From Tritrichomonas musculus (taxonomy: Eukaryota; Parabasalia; Tritrichomonadida; Tritrichomonadidae), in NCBI GenBank assembly GCA_039105265.1, contig JAPFFF010000017.1, forward strand, positions 682,001 to 746,000: 64,000 bases of DNA. Reading direction: 5' to 3'. Every line of letters starts with the position of its first letter. Positions within the stretch are counted from its first letter, which is position 1. This document shows positions 9,674 through 19,672 of this stretch, in pieces. Made by a program: the position numbers and the translations under genes. The notes under the pieces are model-generated. The model was not told where the DNA came from, made no database searches, and saw only the letters and a list, made by a program, of their open reading frames with translations.

Positions 9674-10120
9674 TTAAAGTACTAAGTCTAGCTGTTCTCC
9701 AATAAACATGTCAAATGACTCAATTTGATATTTCTGCTTGAGAGCATCGATTTTTGGTTTATGACTTGTAGGAGCAGCTGCAATGGAGTAGTTGTAGTAT
9801 TTGATTCCTTGATACTCTTGAGTGGTAGTGTTTCCATTTATGTAGAACTCTTCGAAATCTTCAGATATTTTTCTCCTTGAGTTAGGCTTAATAAATATTG
9901 AGTCAAGATCAAGTTCTTTGAGCTTATCTGGATAAAATCTGTGGCACTTGTCTTTTATCTTGATTGAGACATAGAGTACTTTGCCTAAATAGCTCCATTC
10001 TCCTGCTTTCATTGGGTACTTGTCACAAAGTATCGAGAAATTACATTGTTTAGTATTTGGAGCACATTTTGCGCGAAGTTCATTGACATAGTCATAGACG
10101 TTTCTTGTTGTCATTTTCAT
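9674..10120 (-). CDS. Conserved Polinton protein, 148 aa
   Basis: The function is unknown. A conserved N-terminal motif VYDYVNEL is followed by CNFSILCDKYP and FYPDK. The middle contains NGNTTTQEY and a tyrosine-rich YYNYSI, and the end is IGEQLDLVL. The relative in D (59111-59563) keeps VYDYIN, CNFAILCDKYP, YPDK, YYNYSI and FIGE. A fragment of another relative lies at 45961-46023 inside element C. It always sits next to the 144- and 174-aa genes, so the three are probably used together. Confidence 0.75.
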   Translation of the reverse strand: MKMTTRNVYDYVNELRAKCAPNTKQCNFSILCDKYPMKAGEWSYLGKVLYVSIKIKDKCHRFYPDKLKELDLDSIFIKPNSRRKISEDFEEFYINGNTTTQEYQGIKYYNYSIAAAPTSHKPKIDALKQKYQIESFDMFIGEQLDLVL

Positions 10121-10144
10121 CTGGATAAAAAATTCAATAAAAAA

Positions 10145-10579
10145 TTAATATATGTTATTTTGGGTAAAGATATGTTGGGTAGGTCCATATCGAATATCTT
10201 GTTTATTATATTCTCTTGCTCTACCTTGCATTGGTGGTTTCTCAGGCTTCTTAAGATATTTTGGTAAGAGAGGTACTGGTTTATCTTTTTCACCTATATG
10301 TCGATAAAAACCACCATCTGTAATACTAACAGGAGGTTCACGAACAGGTTTGGTTATATGTTCTCGAGTATCTGGAAATCTAACAGGGTCCTCATGTTCG
10401 ATAATCTGGGTAGGTGGTCGATTAATATATGGGTTGAAGGTTACAGAATAAGTATTAGTATTACTGAACACACCAAAATGTTGAAACTCTATGTCTTTAT
10501 TTTTCATGGTAGCTTCATTATACATCATACCTTCTCTTCCAACAATCTCAGCATGTGGGCTTCTATAATCATTCGACAT
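10145..10579 (-). CDS. Conserved proline-rich Polinton protein, 144 aa
   Basis: The family is unrecognised. Landmarks shared with D (59615-60049) are MYNEAT or MFNEAT near residue 20, FSN-NTY-VTFN near 38-49, RPP near 54, the stretch REPPVSITDGG near 79-89 and LPKYLKKPE near 104-112. The many prolines and the lack of long hydrophobic runs suggest an extended protein, perhaps virion-associated. It lies directly downstream of the capsid protein gene with a 27-bp gap. Confidence 0.75.
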   Translation of the reverse strand: MSNDYRSPHAEIVGREGMMYNEATMKNKDIEFQHFGVFSNTNTYSVTFNPYINRPPTQIIEHEDPVRFPDTREHITKPVREPPVSITDGGFYRHIGEKDKPVPLLPKYLKKPEKPPMQGRAREYNKQDIRYGPTQHIFTQNNIY

Positions 10580-10606
10580 TTTCTATAAAATAAAATATAC
10601 ATCTTT

Positions 10607-12289
10607 TTACTCAGGGGTTGTTAAATCATAAGGACCAATACGTACTGATGGTGGCATACCATTTGGTCTAATTAAGATACTAATTGATATATCTGTTAAT
10701 AAGCATAATAATGGAGGTGTATCTACTTCCTGTCTAAATGGATTATCTGCCTTTTGACTACATATCAATTCGAAGTTAATAGGTGCAAGACTTGAAAGAC
10801 CTTGTTGATATGTTCCATCTGTTTCAGTAGGAAGACCTATGAAGAATGAGGACCTATCATTTGGATAATAGCCTGTTGTGTTTTCATTATATTGATACTC
10901 ATTCGCTAAACTTGCAATAACCTCTTTATTAAATCCATTTTGCTCTCCATTCATGTTCATTGCATTCTGGCAATATTCGAGGAACTCTGGATACTTACCA
11001 TTCGTACCAAATGCTTTAGCAGGAATATTATTGTAATTACCACAATTCATATGAAATGCTTCAAACATAGGATTCTTGAAGTATGTCTTATGTGTATGCT
11101 TAAGTGGGAATAAGCAAAACATACTATCTACAAAATTAGGTGTAATAGTAATAGTTGCTTTATCTTGTTCATTATTAAGAGGTCTTGTACAAGTGTAAAA
11201 TGACATAATCTGTGTTGGGAATGTAAGTGGATGTTGTGGGTTAGCATATCTTTGAACAAGTGCTGTATATACAGATTCATGAATACCAAAACAAGGTATA
11301 ATACTCGCACATTCTTCAATGGAATAATCAACAACACTCCAAGTTCTCCAATCACTGTAAATAGTTCGGTCAACTCTTGCCTTAGTATTGTTAGCTCCTG
11401 CGACTTCATATGCTCCTCCATGATTTTCACCAACAGGTGGAAGATTCTTGGGGTCATTAATCTTATCCATTGCTATTTTTTCGGTACTTGTCCACATCCA
11501 TATTGGTTCTCCAATAGGTCGAAATTCATTGGTAATTTCATCAACATTGAAGTCTTTCATTATATGTGGATTAGCAACCAAGCTCTTTTCAAAACCAACT
11601 GGACAATATACCATACCAGCTGTTGAAAAGTATAGACGTAATTCGATTTTACCTGCAAATGCTGGCAAGTACTTGATATTAGATAAAGGTAGGAATCGTC
11701 GCAAATCAATCTTTAATCTAATTGTTGATGTAACGGAAGTCACGTCTTTGTTAAGATTTGCAACAAAACCACATCTCCTTCCATGAGTATCATTCCAAAT
11801 ATCCTTATGTCTTGCTTTACTATATATATCAGCTCTTTTAGTAACTTCATTTGCACAACATGCAGTTAAAAAGGATTCTTCACATCCAAAGTTCTGGGTA
11901 TAAAGCGTCATACCATTAGCTACAATTTCATACTTCTCAACAGCATCTCGAGCATCCTTAAAGCCAAACCATACCTTACCAAAATTATAACCACTGACAT
12001 TTTCTAAATCACTTAGAATTGGCTTGTCTATTTTTATCATCACTTTCATATCTGCTCGAATAAATCCATTATATATATCAGCAGTATTATGAGTATTAGG
12101 AGATATAATACATGTTGTATATGAACCACTCTTAATTGGTGGTGATGGTGAATATGAAGTTTGTGGATTTAATGAGTATGCCTTATTTGTATCACTAAGT
12201 GCTATGCAATTATCGACAACATCAAAGTAAGATGCAATCTGAGTACAAACCTCTGCTGAGGTTCTCATATAGGATTCCTTGTTAAGCAT
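10607..12289 (-). CDS. Polinton major capsid protein (double jelly-roll), 560 aa
   Basis: This is the main structural protein of the predicted Polinton particle. The length fits a double-jelly-roll capsid protein. The characteristic conserved middle, DLRRFLPLSNIKYLPAFAGK, lies at residues 195-214, followed by the strand ELRLYFSTAGMVYCPVG. Early conserved cysteines (ENFGCEESFLTACCANE type, near residue 135-148) are shared with the D copy. The copy in B differs at only a few residues and that in D (56003-57631) is a clear but diverged relative. The ATG at 12287-12289 follows a short A-rich leader. Capsid assembly presumably uses the neighbouring penton-like, pVI-like, protease and ATPase products. 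Confidence 0.88.
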   Translation of the reverse strand: MLNKESYMRTSAEVCTQIASYFDVVDNCIALSDTNKAYSLNPQTSYSPSPPIKSGSYTTCIISPNTHNTADIYNGFIRADMKVMIKIDKPILSDLENVSGYNFGKVWFGFKDARDAVEKYEIVANGMTLYTQNFGCEESFLTACCANEVTKRADIYSKARHKDIWNDTHGRRCGFVANLNKDVTSVTSTIRLKIDLRRFLPLSNIKYLPAFAGKIELRLYFSTAGMVYCPVGFEKSLVANPHIMKDFNVDEITNEFRPIGEPIWMWTSTEKIAMDKINDPKNLPPVGENHGGAYEVAGANNTKARVDRTIYSDWRTWSVVDYSIEECASIIPCFGIHESVYTALVQRYANPQHPLTFPTQIMSFYTCTRPLNNEQDKATITITPNFVDSMFCLFPLKHTHKTYFKNPMFEAFHMNCGNYNNIPAKAFGTNGKYPEFLEYCQNAMNMNGEQNGFNKEVIASLANEYQYNENTTGYYPNDRSSFFIGLPTETDGTYQQGLSSLAPINFELICSQKADNPFRQEVDTPPLLCLLTDISISILIRPNGMPPSVRIGPYDLTTPE

Positions 12290-12306
12290 TTTAGATAGAA
12301 AAAAAC

Positions 12307-12858
12307 TTACATCATATCTTCAAATATGCGATTTCTCCTACCAATAGGTCTCATAGGTATATATTGAGGTTGTTGTTCTTCTTCATATTGTTGTGGCGGT
12401 TCTTCAGGAACATACTGTTGTCTTGGTTTACTCATCCTTTTATCAACAACCTCCTTTATCATACGTCTCTGTTCTTTCTTCTCTCGACTTATCTTCATTT
12501 CTTCACCTAGTGATTTTAGCTGTTTTAGTATTTCCTCATTCACAGTAGGGTCATAAACTTGGCTTTGTTGAGTTTTTCGAGGTTTTGTAGGTTTTCGTGC
12601 AGCTTTCGAACTTATTGGCTTTCTTGGCTTTTCTTCAAGTTCCTCATGTTCTTCACTGTCTGAGTTTTCTTGAGTTTCTTCGTTATTTTCACTTTCTGAG
12701 TTTTCTTGATATTCTCGAGTTATTGGAGTTTTTCGCTGTTTTACAATATACTTGTCTTTGGTTTTTGTAGGTAAAACTTCCCAATCTGGGTCATCCCTTC
12801 CATTCAACCATTTATGAATAACTGCAAGTCTCTTAGAACCTGTTAGATGTTTTGACAT
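12307..12858 (-). CDS. Conserved capsid-module protein, 183 aa
   Basis: The function is unknown. The N-terminal 45 residues are the conserved part (SKRLAVIHKWLNGRDDP, then a basic block ending VKQRK). The middle is acidic and low-complexity, then basic. The C-terminal part from VYDPTVNEEILKQLKSLGEE is a predicted coiled coil, and the end is arginine-rich. D has a 218-aa relative (55316-55972) with the same layout. Its constant place between the capsid protein and the pVI-like protein suggests a virion or assembly role. The B copy differs at a couple of acidic-region residues. Confidence 0.72.
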   Translation of the reverse strand: MSKHLTGSKRLAVIHKWLNGRDDPDWEVLPTKTKDKYIVKQRKTPITREYQENSESENNEETQENSDSEEHEELEEKPRKPISSKAARKPTKPRKTQQSQVYDPTVNEEILKQLKSLGEEMKISREKKEQRRMIKEVVDKRMSKPRQQYVPEEPPQQYEEEQQPQYIPMRPIGRRNRIFEDMM

Positions 12859-12905
12859 TTAAAATAAACAAAAAAGTCCAAAAATTTAGTTTTTTTGAGT
12901 TTTCA

Positions 12906-13361
12906 TTAGATGTAGGTTCTCGCCCGATTGTTGGTAGTAAAGTCACTCTCTTGTAATGATCTAGACGAAAATGCTGGCTTTTCAAGAGGTGCTCCAACTG
13001 AATCACCTTTTGCAGATTTATTAATTGATGATAAGGCAGTTTTCACTTTTCCTTCTGGGACATATTTTAATGCTGTGTCAGCTATATTTGCTATTTTATT
13101 TCTTGTACTATCGCTCAAGAAGCTTTCACCAAGACCTCTCGCAACTGAACCAATAACACCAGCATGCTTGGTTAATCCACCTGCTGAAGCATCTAATAGT
13201 TTACTTGCAAGACCTCCCGAAAAACTATCTGCTGCTCCCATTAATAACTTACCGCCTAGTCCTACTCCTCCTTTTATTATCTCTTGCCATGGAGAAAATT
13301 GTTGCTTTTTGGAATAATTTGGCTTCCAATAATCTTCTACTGAATGACGTTCAATTCCCAT
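12906..13361 (-). CDS. pVI-like minor capsid protein candidate, 151 aa
   Basis: The protein is small and rich in glycine and alanine, with an amphipathic central part (residues about 26-75, for example IIKGGVGLGGKLLMGAADSF). The composition resembles the adenovirus pVI-type membrane-active minor capsid protein found in Polinton-like viruses, but I see no diagnostic motif. The B copy is identical by eye. D has a 175-aa protein of similar composition in the same place (54731-55258). It lies 18 bp upstream of the ATPase gene on the same strand. Confidence 0.55.
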   Translation of the reverse strand: MGIERHSVEDYWKPNYSKKQQFSPWQEIIKGGVGLGGKLLMGAADSFSGGLASKLLDASAGGLTKHAGVIGSVARGLGESFLSDSTRNKIANIADTALKYVPEGKVKTALSSINKSAKGDSVGAPLEKPAFSSRSLQESDFTTNNRARTYI

Positions 13362-13378
13362 TTTTAAAAAATAAAAAA

Positions 13379-14245
13379 TTATTCGAAATAGTACTTATTA
13401 GCAGAAATATTCATTACGAATTTTTCATGTGGTTCTTTATGTTGTAAGTATTCAGCTACTGTCTGCTTAGTATTTAATGAGTTATTAGTTTGTTGCAACA
13501 AGCTAGTAAAATCTTCCTCACTATATCCTGTATAACATATGATATCTGTTGCTAACCTTTTCGCATTCATATGAACAAATCGAATAGTTTGGATAGCCAT
13601 GATACATGTTAAATTATAGTGTCTTGTCTTGGTTAACAACTTGATAAATTCACTATTACCATTCTTTAATAAATCACTACCTGCACAATCATCTAGTATC
13701 AATAATGTGTTATATGGATATGATGATGTTTCATACTTGACTAACTTATTGGCTATATATATTATTTTATCATTGAGCTCATTTAAATGATGCTTCTCAA
13801 TGAGCCTCCTCATTTCGTCATTGGTCTCTTTCATTCGAGATAATACATATTTGACAATAGCATAATACTTTATCTTTCTTCGAAGATGTCTTTTAAGATA
13901 ACTCATTAATTCTCTTTCCTTTACATAATCGATTCTTGATTGTATCTGTTTATTAAGTGTTTCAGCTGTTTTATCCATTTTACCAGAGCTTGAGCAAAAT
14001 ATTATCTTTTGGTAGTATGGATGTTTAAACAACCTCTCTGTTATCATAATATGTCTCCATATCCAAAAACTTTTACCAGCACCTGGTTTACCAATTAAAA
14101 AGTATATACCATTTGTGCTAAAAGGATAATCAGGTGATAATGGTTTAATCAAAGCACCATCTATCTCTTTCATGTTCTTCCGTAAGGTCTCTTTAATCAA
14201 TGTTTCTACTTTATTTATTAGTTCTGCACTTGGGGGTTCATCCAT
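13379..14245 (-). CDS. Polinton packaging ATPase (HerA/FtsK type), 288 aa
   Basis: This is the genome-packaging ATPase typical of Polintons and related DNA viruses. The Walker A motif GKPGAGKS lies at residues 52-59 and Walker B LLILDD at 181-186. A basic stretch KTRHYN at 206-211 and a glutamine in AIQT near 219 could serve as sensor and finger residues. Length and layout match the copies in B (identical by eye) and D. It lies between the integrase and the pVI-like gene, with only about 10-18 bp on either side. Confidence 0.92.
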   Translation of the reverse strand: MDEPPSAELINKVETLIKETLRKNMKEIDGALIKPLSPDYPFSTNGIYFLIGKPGAGKSFWIWRHIMITERLFKHPYYQKIIFCSSSGKMDKTAETLNKQIQSRIDYVKERELMSYLKRHLRRKIKYYAIVKYVLSRMKETNDEMRRLIEKHHLNELNDKIIYIANKLVKYETSSYPYNTLLILDDCAGSDLLKNGNSEFIKLLTKTRHYNLTCIMAIQTIRFVHMNAKRLATDIICYTGYSEEDFTSLLQQTNNSLNTKQTVAEYLQHKEPHEKFVMNISANKYYFE

Positions 14246-15784
14246 TTACAAATTTTTAAATGTATTTCATAATTTTATCTGGTATTGGTTTGCCCTCAAC
14301 CTTTTGACCTGCTTTAATTTGTCGTTCATAATTTTTCTTTTGTTCCAACCAATATTGTCTTTCTGCTGTACCAAGTACTAATGGATTACCTCTCCTTACA
14401 TCTCTAATAGTTTGTCTAGCAAAGGCATCATCACCTTCGACTCCTTCCCATTTTAAATCATACTTACCAGTATCTTCATCAAAGTTATATATTTTTTCAA
14501 TAATACCTTCTTTACCTTCATTTAGTCTTTCAGCTACTTTAATCCTTTTGTCTCTTGTCCTTAACAACCTATATCCAGGGAATGAACTTGTTGAACCATC
14601 TTTGGACTTGACCACAAACTGGTTACCTTTTTGCGAGTCAACTATATAAGACTCATTAGACAAATTACTTCTTCTTTTACCAAATGGTTCTTTTTCGAGT
14701 ACTAACCTGACCTTCTCACCTGGATTAAAATGGTATGGATTAATGCGTGCATTCTTTTGTATGTACTTTATTTCATCCTCTGGAGTAATATCATTAGGTG
14801 CTTTATTATCTAAAGACCTATGAGGAGAGTTGTTATATATGTTGACCAAATCATGCATCTCCTTTGGTTGAATAAACCTATTTTCACCAATAGCATCTCT
14901 TATGGTTCTCATAAACCTATTAATAATGCCAAGTACATTATGGTTATTCTCAGTTGTTGTTCGGTATTTTATGTTCTTCTCTCTCATGAAGTCTAAGACT
15001 GTTGATGATAAATATGCTGCATCCTCATCACTTGTTATCGAATATACATGAGGAACATCATTAACAAATTTATGAAGTGCTGTTAATACTTCTCTTGCTC
15101 CTTTACCATTCATAGGATATGCATATGCTTTTCTGGTGTTGATATTGATGAACATTAGATAATTCAACCCACCTGCCTCTTTATTATTAATGAAGGTATC
15201 CATTTGATAACCATGAGGATGTTTGGATACAATAGGTATAAATTGTGCTTTAGGTACTCTCTTATCATGTACTACTCTTTCATCTAGACATGCGGATAGG
15301 GATAATTGTGGGATAAAAAATTATCCTTATTTCCAATTTTGTTTAAAATTGTCCCGTTTTAAAATTTATAAAAAAGAAGCCAAAATTCATTTCAATTTTT
15401 TTTCTGAGGTATCCTCAAAAAGTATGTTATTAATTTTATTATTAATTTTCCCTTGGGACTTTGAGAAAAATAAAAGAAATTAATTACTTTTTATGAATTT
15501 TTTAATAAAGATTTTGAGAAAAAGTTAACAAAAATATAAATATTTTATCCTTTCAAATTTGAGAGCTATAGCTTAAAGGTAATAATAAATAAATCGAAGC
15601 TCAAAGTATTGAGTTCGAAAGATAACCGATTTCTTTTTTTTTTTTTATTTCTATTTACATTCTTTAATTTTGTTTCAATTACGTCCCAAGAGAAATACTT
15701 ATCTTATTTTTATTTTTAAAAGTAAATTTTGCAAAATCAGTATATATTAATAACATTTTATTATTATTATTATTTTTATAATAT

Positions 15785-15866
15785 TAATGAAAAGATTAGT
15801 TTTACATATATAACCAAAATTGAAAAAATAGATTATATGTAAAACTAAACTTTTCATTAATTAAAT
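15785..15866. repeat. Hairpin inside the hAT-like element
   Basis: An imperfect inverted repeat with arms of about 28 bp. The left arm reads AATGAAAAGATTAGTTTTAC and onward, and the right arm is its near reverse complement, ending in TTTTCATTAA. The loop is about 25 bp. It may be a smaller repeat nested in the transposon or part of its subterminal structure. Confidence 0.65.
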
Positions 15867-15894
15867 TATGTCTCGCTCACACTTAATTTGAGGA

Positions 15895-15973
15895 AATCGC
15901 CAACACCCTCTCAATTATACATTTTTTTTTTTTTAAAAATTATATTCAAATTGCCAACACCCTCTCAATTAAT
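15895..15973. repeat. Short direct repeat inside the hAT-like element
   Basis: The word GCCAACACCCTCTCAATTA occurs twice, about 55 bp apart, separated by a T-run and AT-rich DNA. The copies are exact over roughly 20 bases. It may be a binding-site repeat or a local duplication. Confidence 0.7.
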
Positions 15974-16209
15974 ATTAATTCGTTTTAATCTAATATGAAT
16001 AATAGTTATGTAAAGATATATGAATAAAACAGTTAAATAAATATAAATTATTCAATACGATATTATAAGATTAATTATTAAATAAAAAATTAAGTGTACA
16101 TTTTATAAAGATGTTATATTAAAGAATTTGCATTTATTGAAGATATTCATTTTTAATAAATTTAAGTTGAAGATAATAAATATTAATTAATTATTGAATG
16201 CTATAATTA

Positions 16210-16268
16210 ATTTATTTTGTTTTGCTTGTTGAATAATTGTAAATGTCAACAAGCAAAACAAAATAAAA
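16210..16268. repeat. Perfect hairpin with arms of about 22 bp
   Basis: TTATTTTGTTTTGCTTGTTG and its exact reverse complement CAACAAGCAAAACAAAATAA are separated by a short loop of about 15 bases. Such a perfect arm in otherwise decayed AT-rich DNA is notable. Confidence 0.8.
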
Positions 16269-16311
16269 CAACTATATTTTATAAAATAAAGTCTACTTAT
16301 ATAGAGGGATA

Positions 16312-16462
16312 ATTTTAACTTAGTTTGTTCGGGATAATTCTCCTTATCCCTAGGAGGAAATAAGGCCAATTTTACACGGTTTAATTGAATTTTTGACCTA
16401 AGGAGAGAGGGATTAAATCCCGAACAAACTAAGTCAAAATTATCCCGAACAAACTAAGTCAA
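16312..16462. repeat. Inverted and repeated word around GGGATAATTT...TTTGTTCGGG
   Basis: ACTTAGTTTGTTCGGGATAA occurs near 16318 and its reverse complement occurs twice close together near 16418-16460. This forms an inverted repeat with a doubled right arm. It could be a miniature element nested in the hAT-like transposon or its subterminal repeat array. Confidence 0.7.
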
Positions 16463-17033
16463 TATAAATAAATATTAATATCTTGGTTTAATAAATATTT
16501 ATAAATAAAATTATAATAAAATTTAAATTATCATTTTGGATTGAATTAAAATAGATTTATTTTATTTAAAGAAAATTAATATAAAAAGTTGAGAATTAGA
16601 ATATTTTAAAAATGTGAAGAAAAAATTGTATTAAAAAAAAAACAATTCAAAATTTTATATAATAAAATAGAAAAAGTTTAAACTTAAATCAAATTTAAAA
16701 ATATAAATATCTCAAAATTAAATGAATAATATTTAAATATTAAATATTAATTAAAGTAAATATAATATATTATTACAATAAATATAATAAATATGTTTGA
16801 TTTAGTTTTTTATGTAAAAATATTAATTATCCCTTAGGGATAGGGAGGGATTTGAATCATCCACATACAAATCGGGAAGTATCCGCATGTCTACTTTCAT
16901 CAAAGTATTTCTTTGCTTCTTCTTCATTTAGATTCTCTTGTTTTGCCATGCTAAGGTATTTGTCCAAGGTCTTCCATTTAGCTTTGTTGTATAATTTTTC
17001 ATATGGGCTTGGTTCTTCTTTACTCATTTATTT

Positions 17034-18038
17034 TTAAATAAACATCTTATCGTATTGAAGGAATTGCATTTCGATAACAAATGAATCTTTAGGAGGTAGT
17101 TTGGTTGGACAATTATAATGTGCATCACTATAGAAGTCTATCCAAAACCTTTGGTCCATTGAGTTTAACTTGAAGTACTTAATCGGACTATATTCAACAT
17201 CACTATCTCCAATATAGTTATGTAATGCTTGTTCACCAATAGATGAATATATTTTACATGGATGTCTGTCCCATACATTATCAAATACCAATATCTTACT
17301 TAAAGTTGAATACTTCTTAGGGTTATTTTGATAAGCTCCTGTGCCTATATTAAACACATCTGCAAAGTCCTCATTCCAATCACCAATTTGGAAAAAATTG
17401 ATAAATTGGCTTGAATCTTCCTCTTTATTATCATTATTTTTAGTATATATAATTTCATGAAAACCATCTTTATCATAATATCAATCTGTTTGTATATCTC
17501 GATATGCAATTAATGAATCATTTTGGGAAAATGCATGTCCATATTCTCCATGCATAGCTATCCAAGATTTCATCGCGGTGTTGACAGCATCAAAGAACCC
17601 TCTTAAGTCCCCTTCCTCTGACACCCAATCAATAACATCAAAATTTGCTATCCATTTCCAAGTAGGCTCTTTTTCATATTCTACTTTGAGTTGGTCCTGG
17701 TAGAATTTATCAAGTAGTTCTTGAGTTAAAATAGGGTCGTTTATATTTCCTCCATGTAAAACAAAGTAGGATTTTTGAACTTTAAATATAGTCACATTAA
17801 ATTCTAATTTGCGTCTTCTCTTAATGATATGCGCTGAACGAACACCAACAATAGATTCCCCTTTGTTTGCAGTTGACCATTCTGGTGGGAAATTAAACCA
17901 ATACCTATTAAACTTAGCTTTATCATGTTGAGCATCCTCAAGGAAGTAGGCTGTTTCGATTGGAAGAGGTGTATTACCATCATTAACTATATTATCTCGA
18001 TTAGGATATAAAGTGTTAACACTTGGTGGTAATTCCAT
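17034..18038 (-). pseudogene. Polinton penton-like minor capsid gene, broken copy
   Basis: This region matches the 334-aa gene at 31689-32693 in B almost throughout. By position and partner genes it is the single-jelly-roll penton-type minor capsid protein of the element, but no motif proves that. The copy here looks broken, with about one break. It lies between the integrase and protease genes, overlapping neither. Confidence 0.75.
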
Positions 18039-18062
18039 TTCGAGTTGAATAAAAAGTCTTTA

Positions 18063-19631
18063 TTAATATACAACACCTGTTTCTAATTCATTGTTTTGAA
18101 GTTCTCGAAGTATTCTCTTTCTAATATCTGGTATATTGCGTTGTTTAAACTTACCATTTCCTTCATGCAAAAAGGTACGACAAGATTCCATTAGAAACAC
18201 TCCACAATCCTTGTTATTCCTTTGACTAGGTACATCATAATATTTTGCTTTTAACTTACCTGTTCCTGAAATATTGATCCACTTATTAAGTGTCTTTACC
18301 TCTGGTGCCATTGACTTATTCTCAGAGTCATAGCATTCGATTATTTTCTTTGGATATCGAACAATACATAAAACCCAATGTTCTCCATCTGAGCAAATGG
18401 GGACAAATACTTTATCGAAATGTGTAAATGACTGTTTACCTGAGATAGGACTTTTCATCAGTTCATGTATTTTTTCCATATCATTAGTCTCATATGCCAT
18501 AGAAAGGAGGGTATAAAATGCAGTAGGTACAACCAATATTTTCTTTTTATCAAACTCTGCCTCATTTTGACCAGGTTGTTTATTCAATCTCTTTCCTTTG
18601 TTATATAGAAGTTTCAAGTAGTCATCAATAACATCTTCTTCTATATTTTCATCATTGACTAAACTCCTCCAATCATGAATTTTATGACGTCTTTGGTCTA
18701 CTGTAAACTCTCCTGTCTTCTGTGGTGTCATACGGGGTTCTCTTGGAGGAGGACTAGTACCTCGAGAGGTATGTGATGATGGAAACTGTGGAGGGGGTGA
18801 TGAAGGAGGAGGAGGTGGTGGAGGTGGAGGTGAATGAGGTGGTGGAGGTGGAGGTGAAGGTGAACGAGGTCGTTTTGATTTTTTCTTATGTTGTTTTGAT
18901 TTTTTCTTAGGTCTATCATCCTCGTCTAAATTTGTACTACTTTGAAGTAAAAGTTGAATTCTGTTTTGATTCTGATCCATTGTTGGTGGCTCAACATTTG
19001 TGGGTCGGTTCCTACCGATTTTCCTAAGGTTAAGATGATAATCATTTCGATTTAAAGTTGGAGGTCTGGGTAATGGAGCCAATTCTGGTATATCATCTGT
19101 TTGAATACCTCTAGTTTTATATTCTTTCTTATCACTTTTCAATGTTCTTTCTTTCATCTGCTCTCTCAGTTCTCTAGCTGCTTGTTTTTCCTCCTCAGTC
19201 TTCATTCGAGATATCCTTATGTTGATAATATCATAATGTAATTTTATCTCTGTTAATATACCTTGATCTGATTCTTGGAGAGTATATTGATATGGCTTTA
19301 ATACTGTTATGTAATGCCCATGTTCATCTTTATCATCTTGATTTTTCTTAATCGCAAACACACAACCTGAAAATTTTGCTTTTGGTCTCTCTCTCTTGAG
19401 TCTATTAGCAAATTCAAGTACGTCTTTAAAAGCTATACTAGTATTTAAATATGTCTCATATAATTTTTGTAGATTTATTTGATTATTAGAGAACTTCCAT
19501 ATAGTTTGACCCAAACCTCTTGTTAATCTTGCAACATCTCTATCAACTAGTTTAGGTCGAAATTTAATAGTACCTTGTAATAGTTGTATTTTATTGTTAG
19601 GTTTTGTTTGTGTACCTACATCACTTGTCAT
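18063..19631 (-). CDS. Polinton adenain/Ulp1-type cysteine protease, 522 aa
   Basis: This is the maturation protease expected to process capsid proteins. The C-terminal 125 residues carry the C48/C5-type catalytic set: histidine in GEHWVL (about 418), aspartate in ECYDSE (about 435), glutamine in VPSQ (about 470) and cysteine in KDCGVF (about 476). The N-terminal 200 residues are conserved but unrecognised. A basic KKKSKQHKKKSK segment and a proline-rich spacer lie between. B's copy is three residues longer, with the difference in the proline run. It is 25 bp upstream of the penton-like gene. Confidence 0.88.
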   Translation of the reverse strand: MTSDVGTQTKPNNKIQLLQGTIKFRPKLVDRDVARLTRGLGQTIWKFSNNQINLQKLYETYLNTSIAFKDVLEFANRLKRERPKAKFSGCVFAIKKNQDDKDEHGHYITVLKPYQYTLQESDQGILTEIKLHYDIINIRISRMKTEEEKQAARELREQMKERTLKSDKKEYKTRGIQTDDIPELAPLPRPPTLNRNDYHLNLRKIGRNRPTNVEPPTMDQNQNRIQLLLQSSTNLDEDDRPKKKSKQHKKKSKRPRSPSPPPPPPHSPPPPPPPPPSSPPPQFPSSHTSRGTSPPPREPRMTPQKTGEFTVDQRRHKIHDWRSLVNDENIEEDVIDDYLKLLYNKGKRLNKQPGQNEAEFDKKKILVVPTAFYTLLSMAYETNDMEKIHELMKSPISGKQSFTHFDKVFVPICSDGEHWVLCIVRYPKKIIECYDSENKSMAPEVKTLNKWINISGTGKLKAKYYDVPSQRNNKDCGVFLMESCRTFLHEGNGKFKQRNIPDIRKRILRELQNNELETGVVY

Positions 19632-19672
19632 TTAAAAATCAAATAAAAGAAAGAAGAAGAAGATGTTGTTTA

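Larger units (their letters stand above)
15285..16893. mobile_element. Non-autonomous hAT-like DNA transposon, 1609 bp
   Basis: The two ends carry perfect 14-bp terminal inverted repeats, TAGACATGCGGATA at 15285-15298 and its reverse complement at 16880-16893. It is flanked by the 8-bp direct duplication CTTTCATC (15277-15284 and 16894-16901). Eight-base duplications and TAGAC-type ends fit the hAT superfamily. The empty site is present in B, where CTTTCATC occurs once. The interior is AT-rich, with several hairpins and subterminal GGGATAA words, and has no transposase frame, so it needs an enzyme from elsewhere. Confidence 0.88.
14256..17027 (-). pseudogene. Polinton integrase gene, split by a hAT-like insertion
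   Basis: The gene is the same as the whole copy at 30528-31682 in B: a retroviral-type (rve) integrase with a chromodomain-like C-terminal region that would insert the element. Here a 1609-bp transposon (15285-16893) lies within the 5' third of the gene and is flanked by an 8-bp duplication. The parts on either side match B closely. The insertion must be younger than the A/B duplication or have occurred in A alone. It is broken by this one insertion. Confidence 0.92.

Noticed and set aside
11231-11786. Plus-strand open frames over the capsid gene
   Set aside because: They are antisense shadows of the 560-aa capsid gene, and they reappear in B only because the gene is duplicated.
14256-15203. 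Integrase of A as a shorter complete gene
   Set aside because: Comparison with B shows that it is one side of a gene interrupted by the hAT-like insertion.
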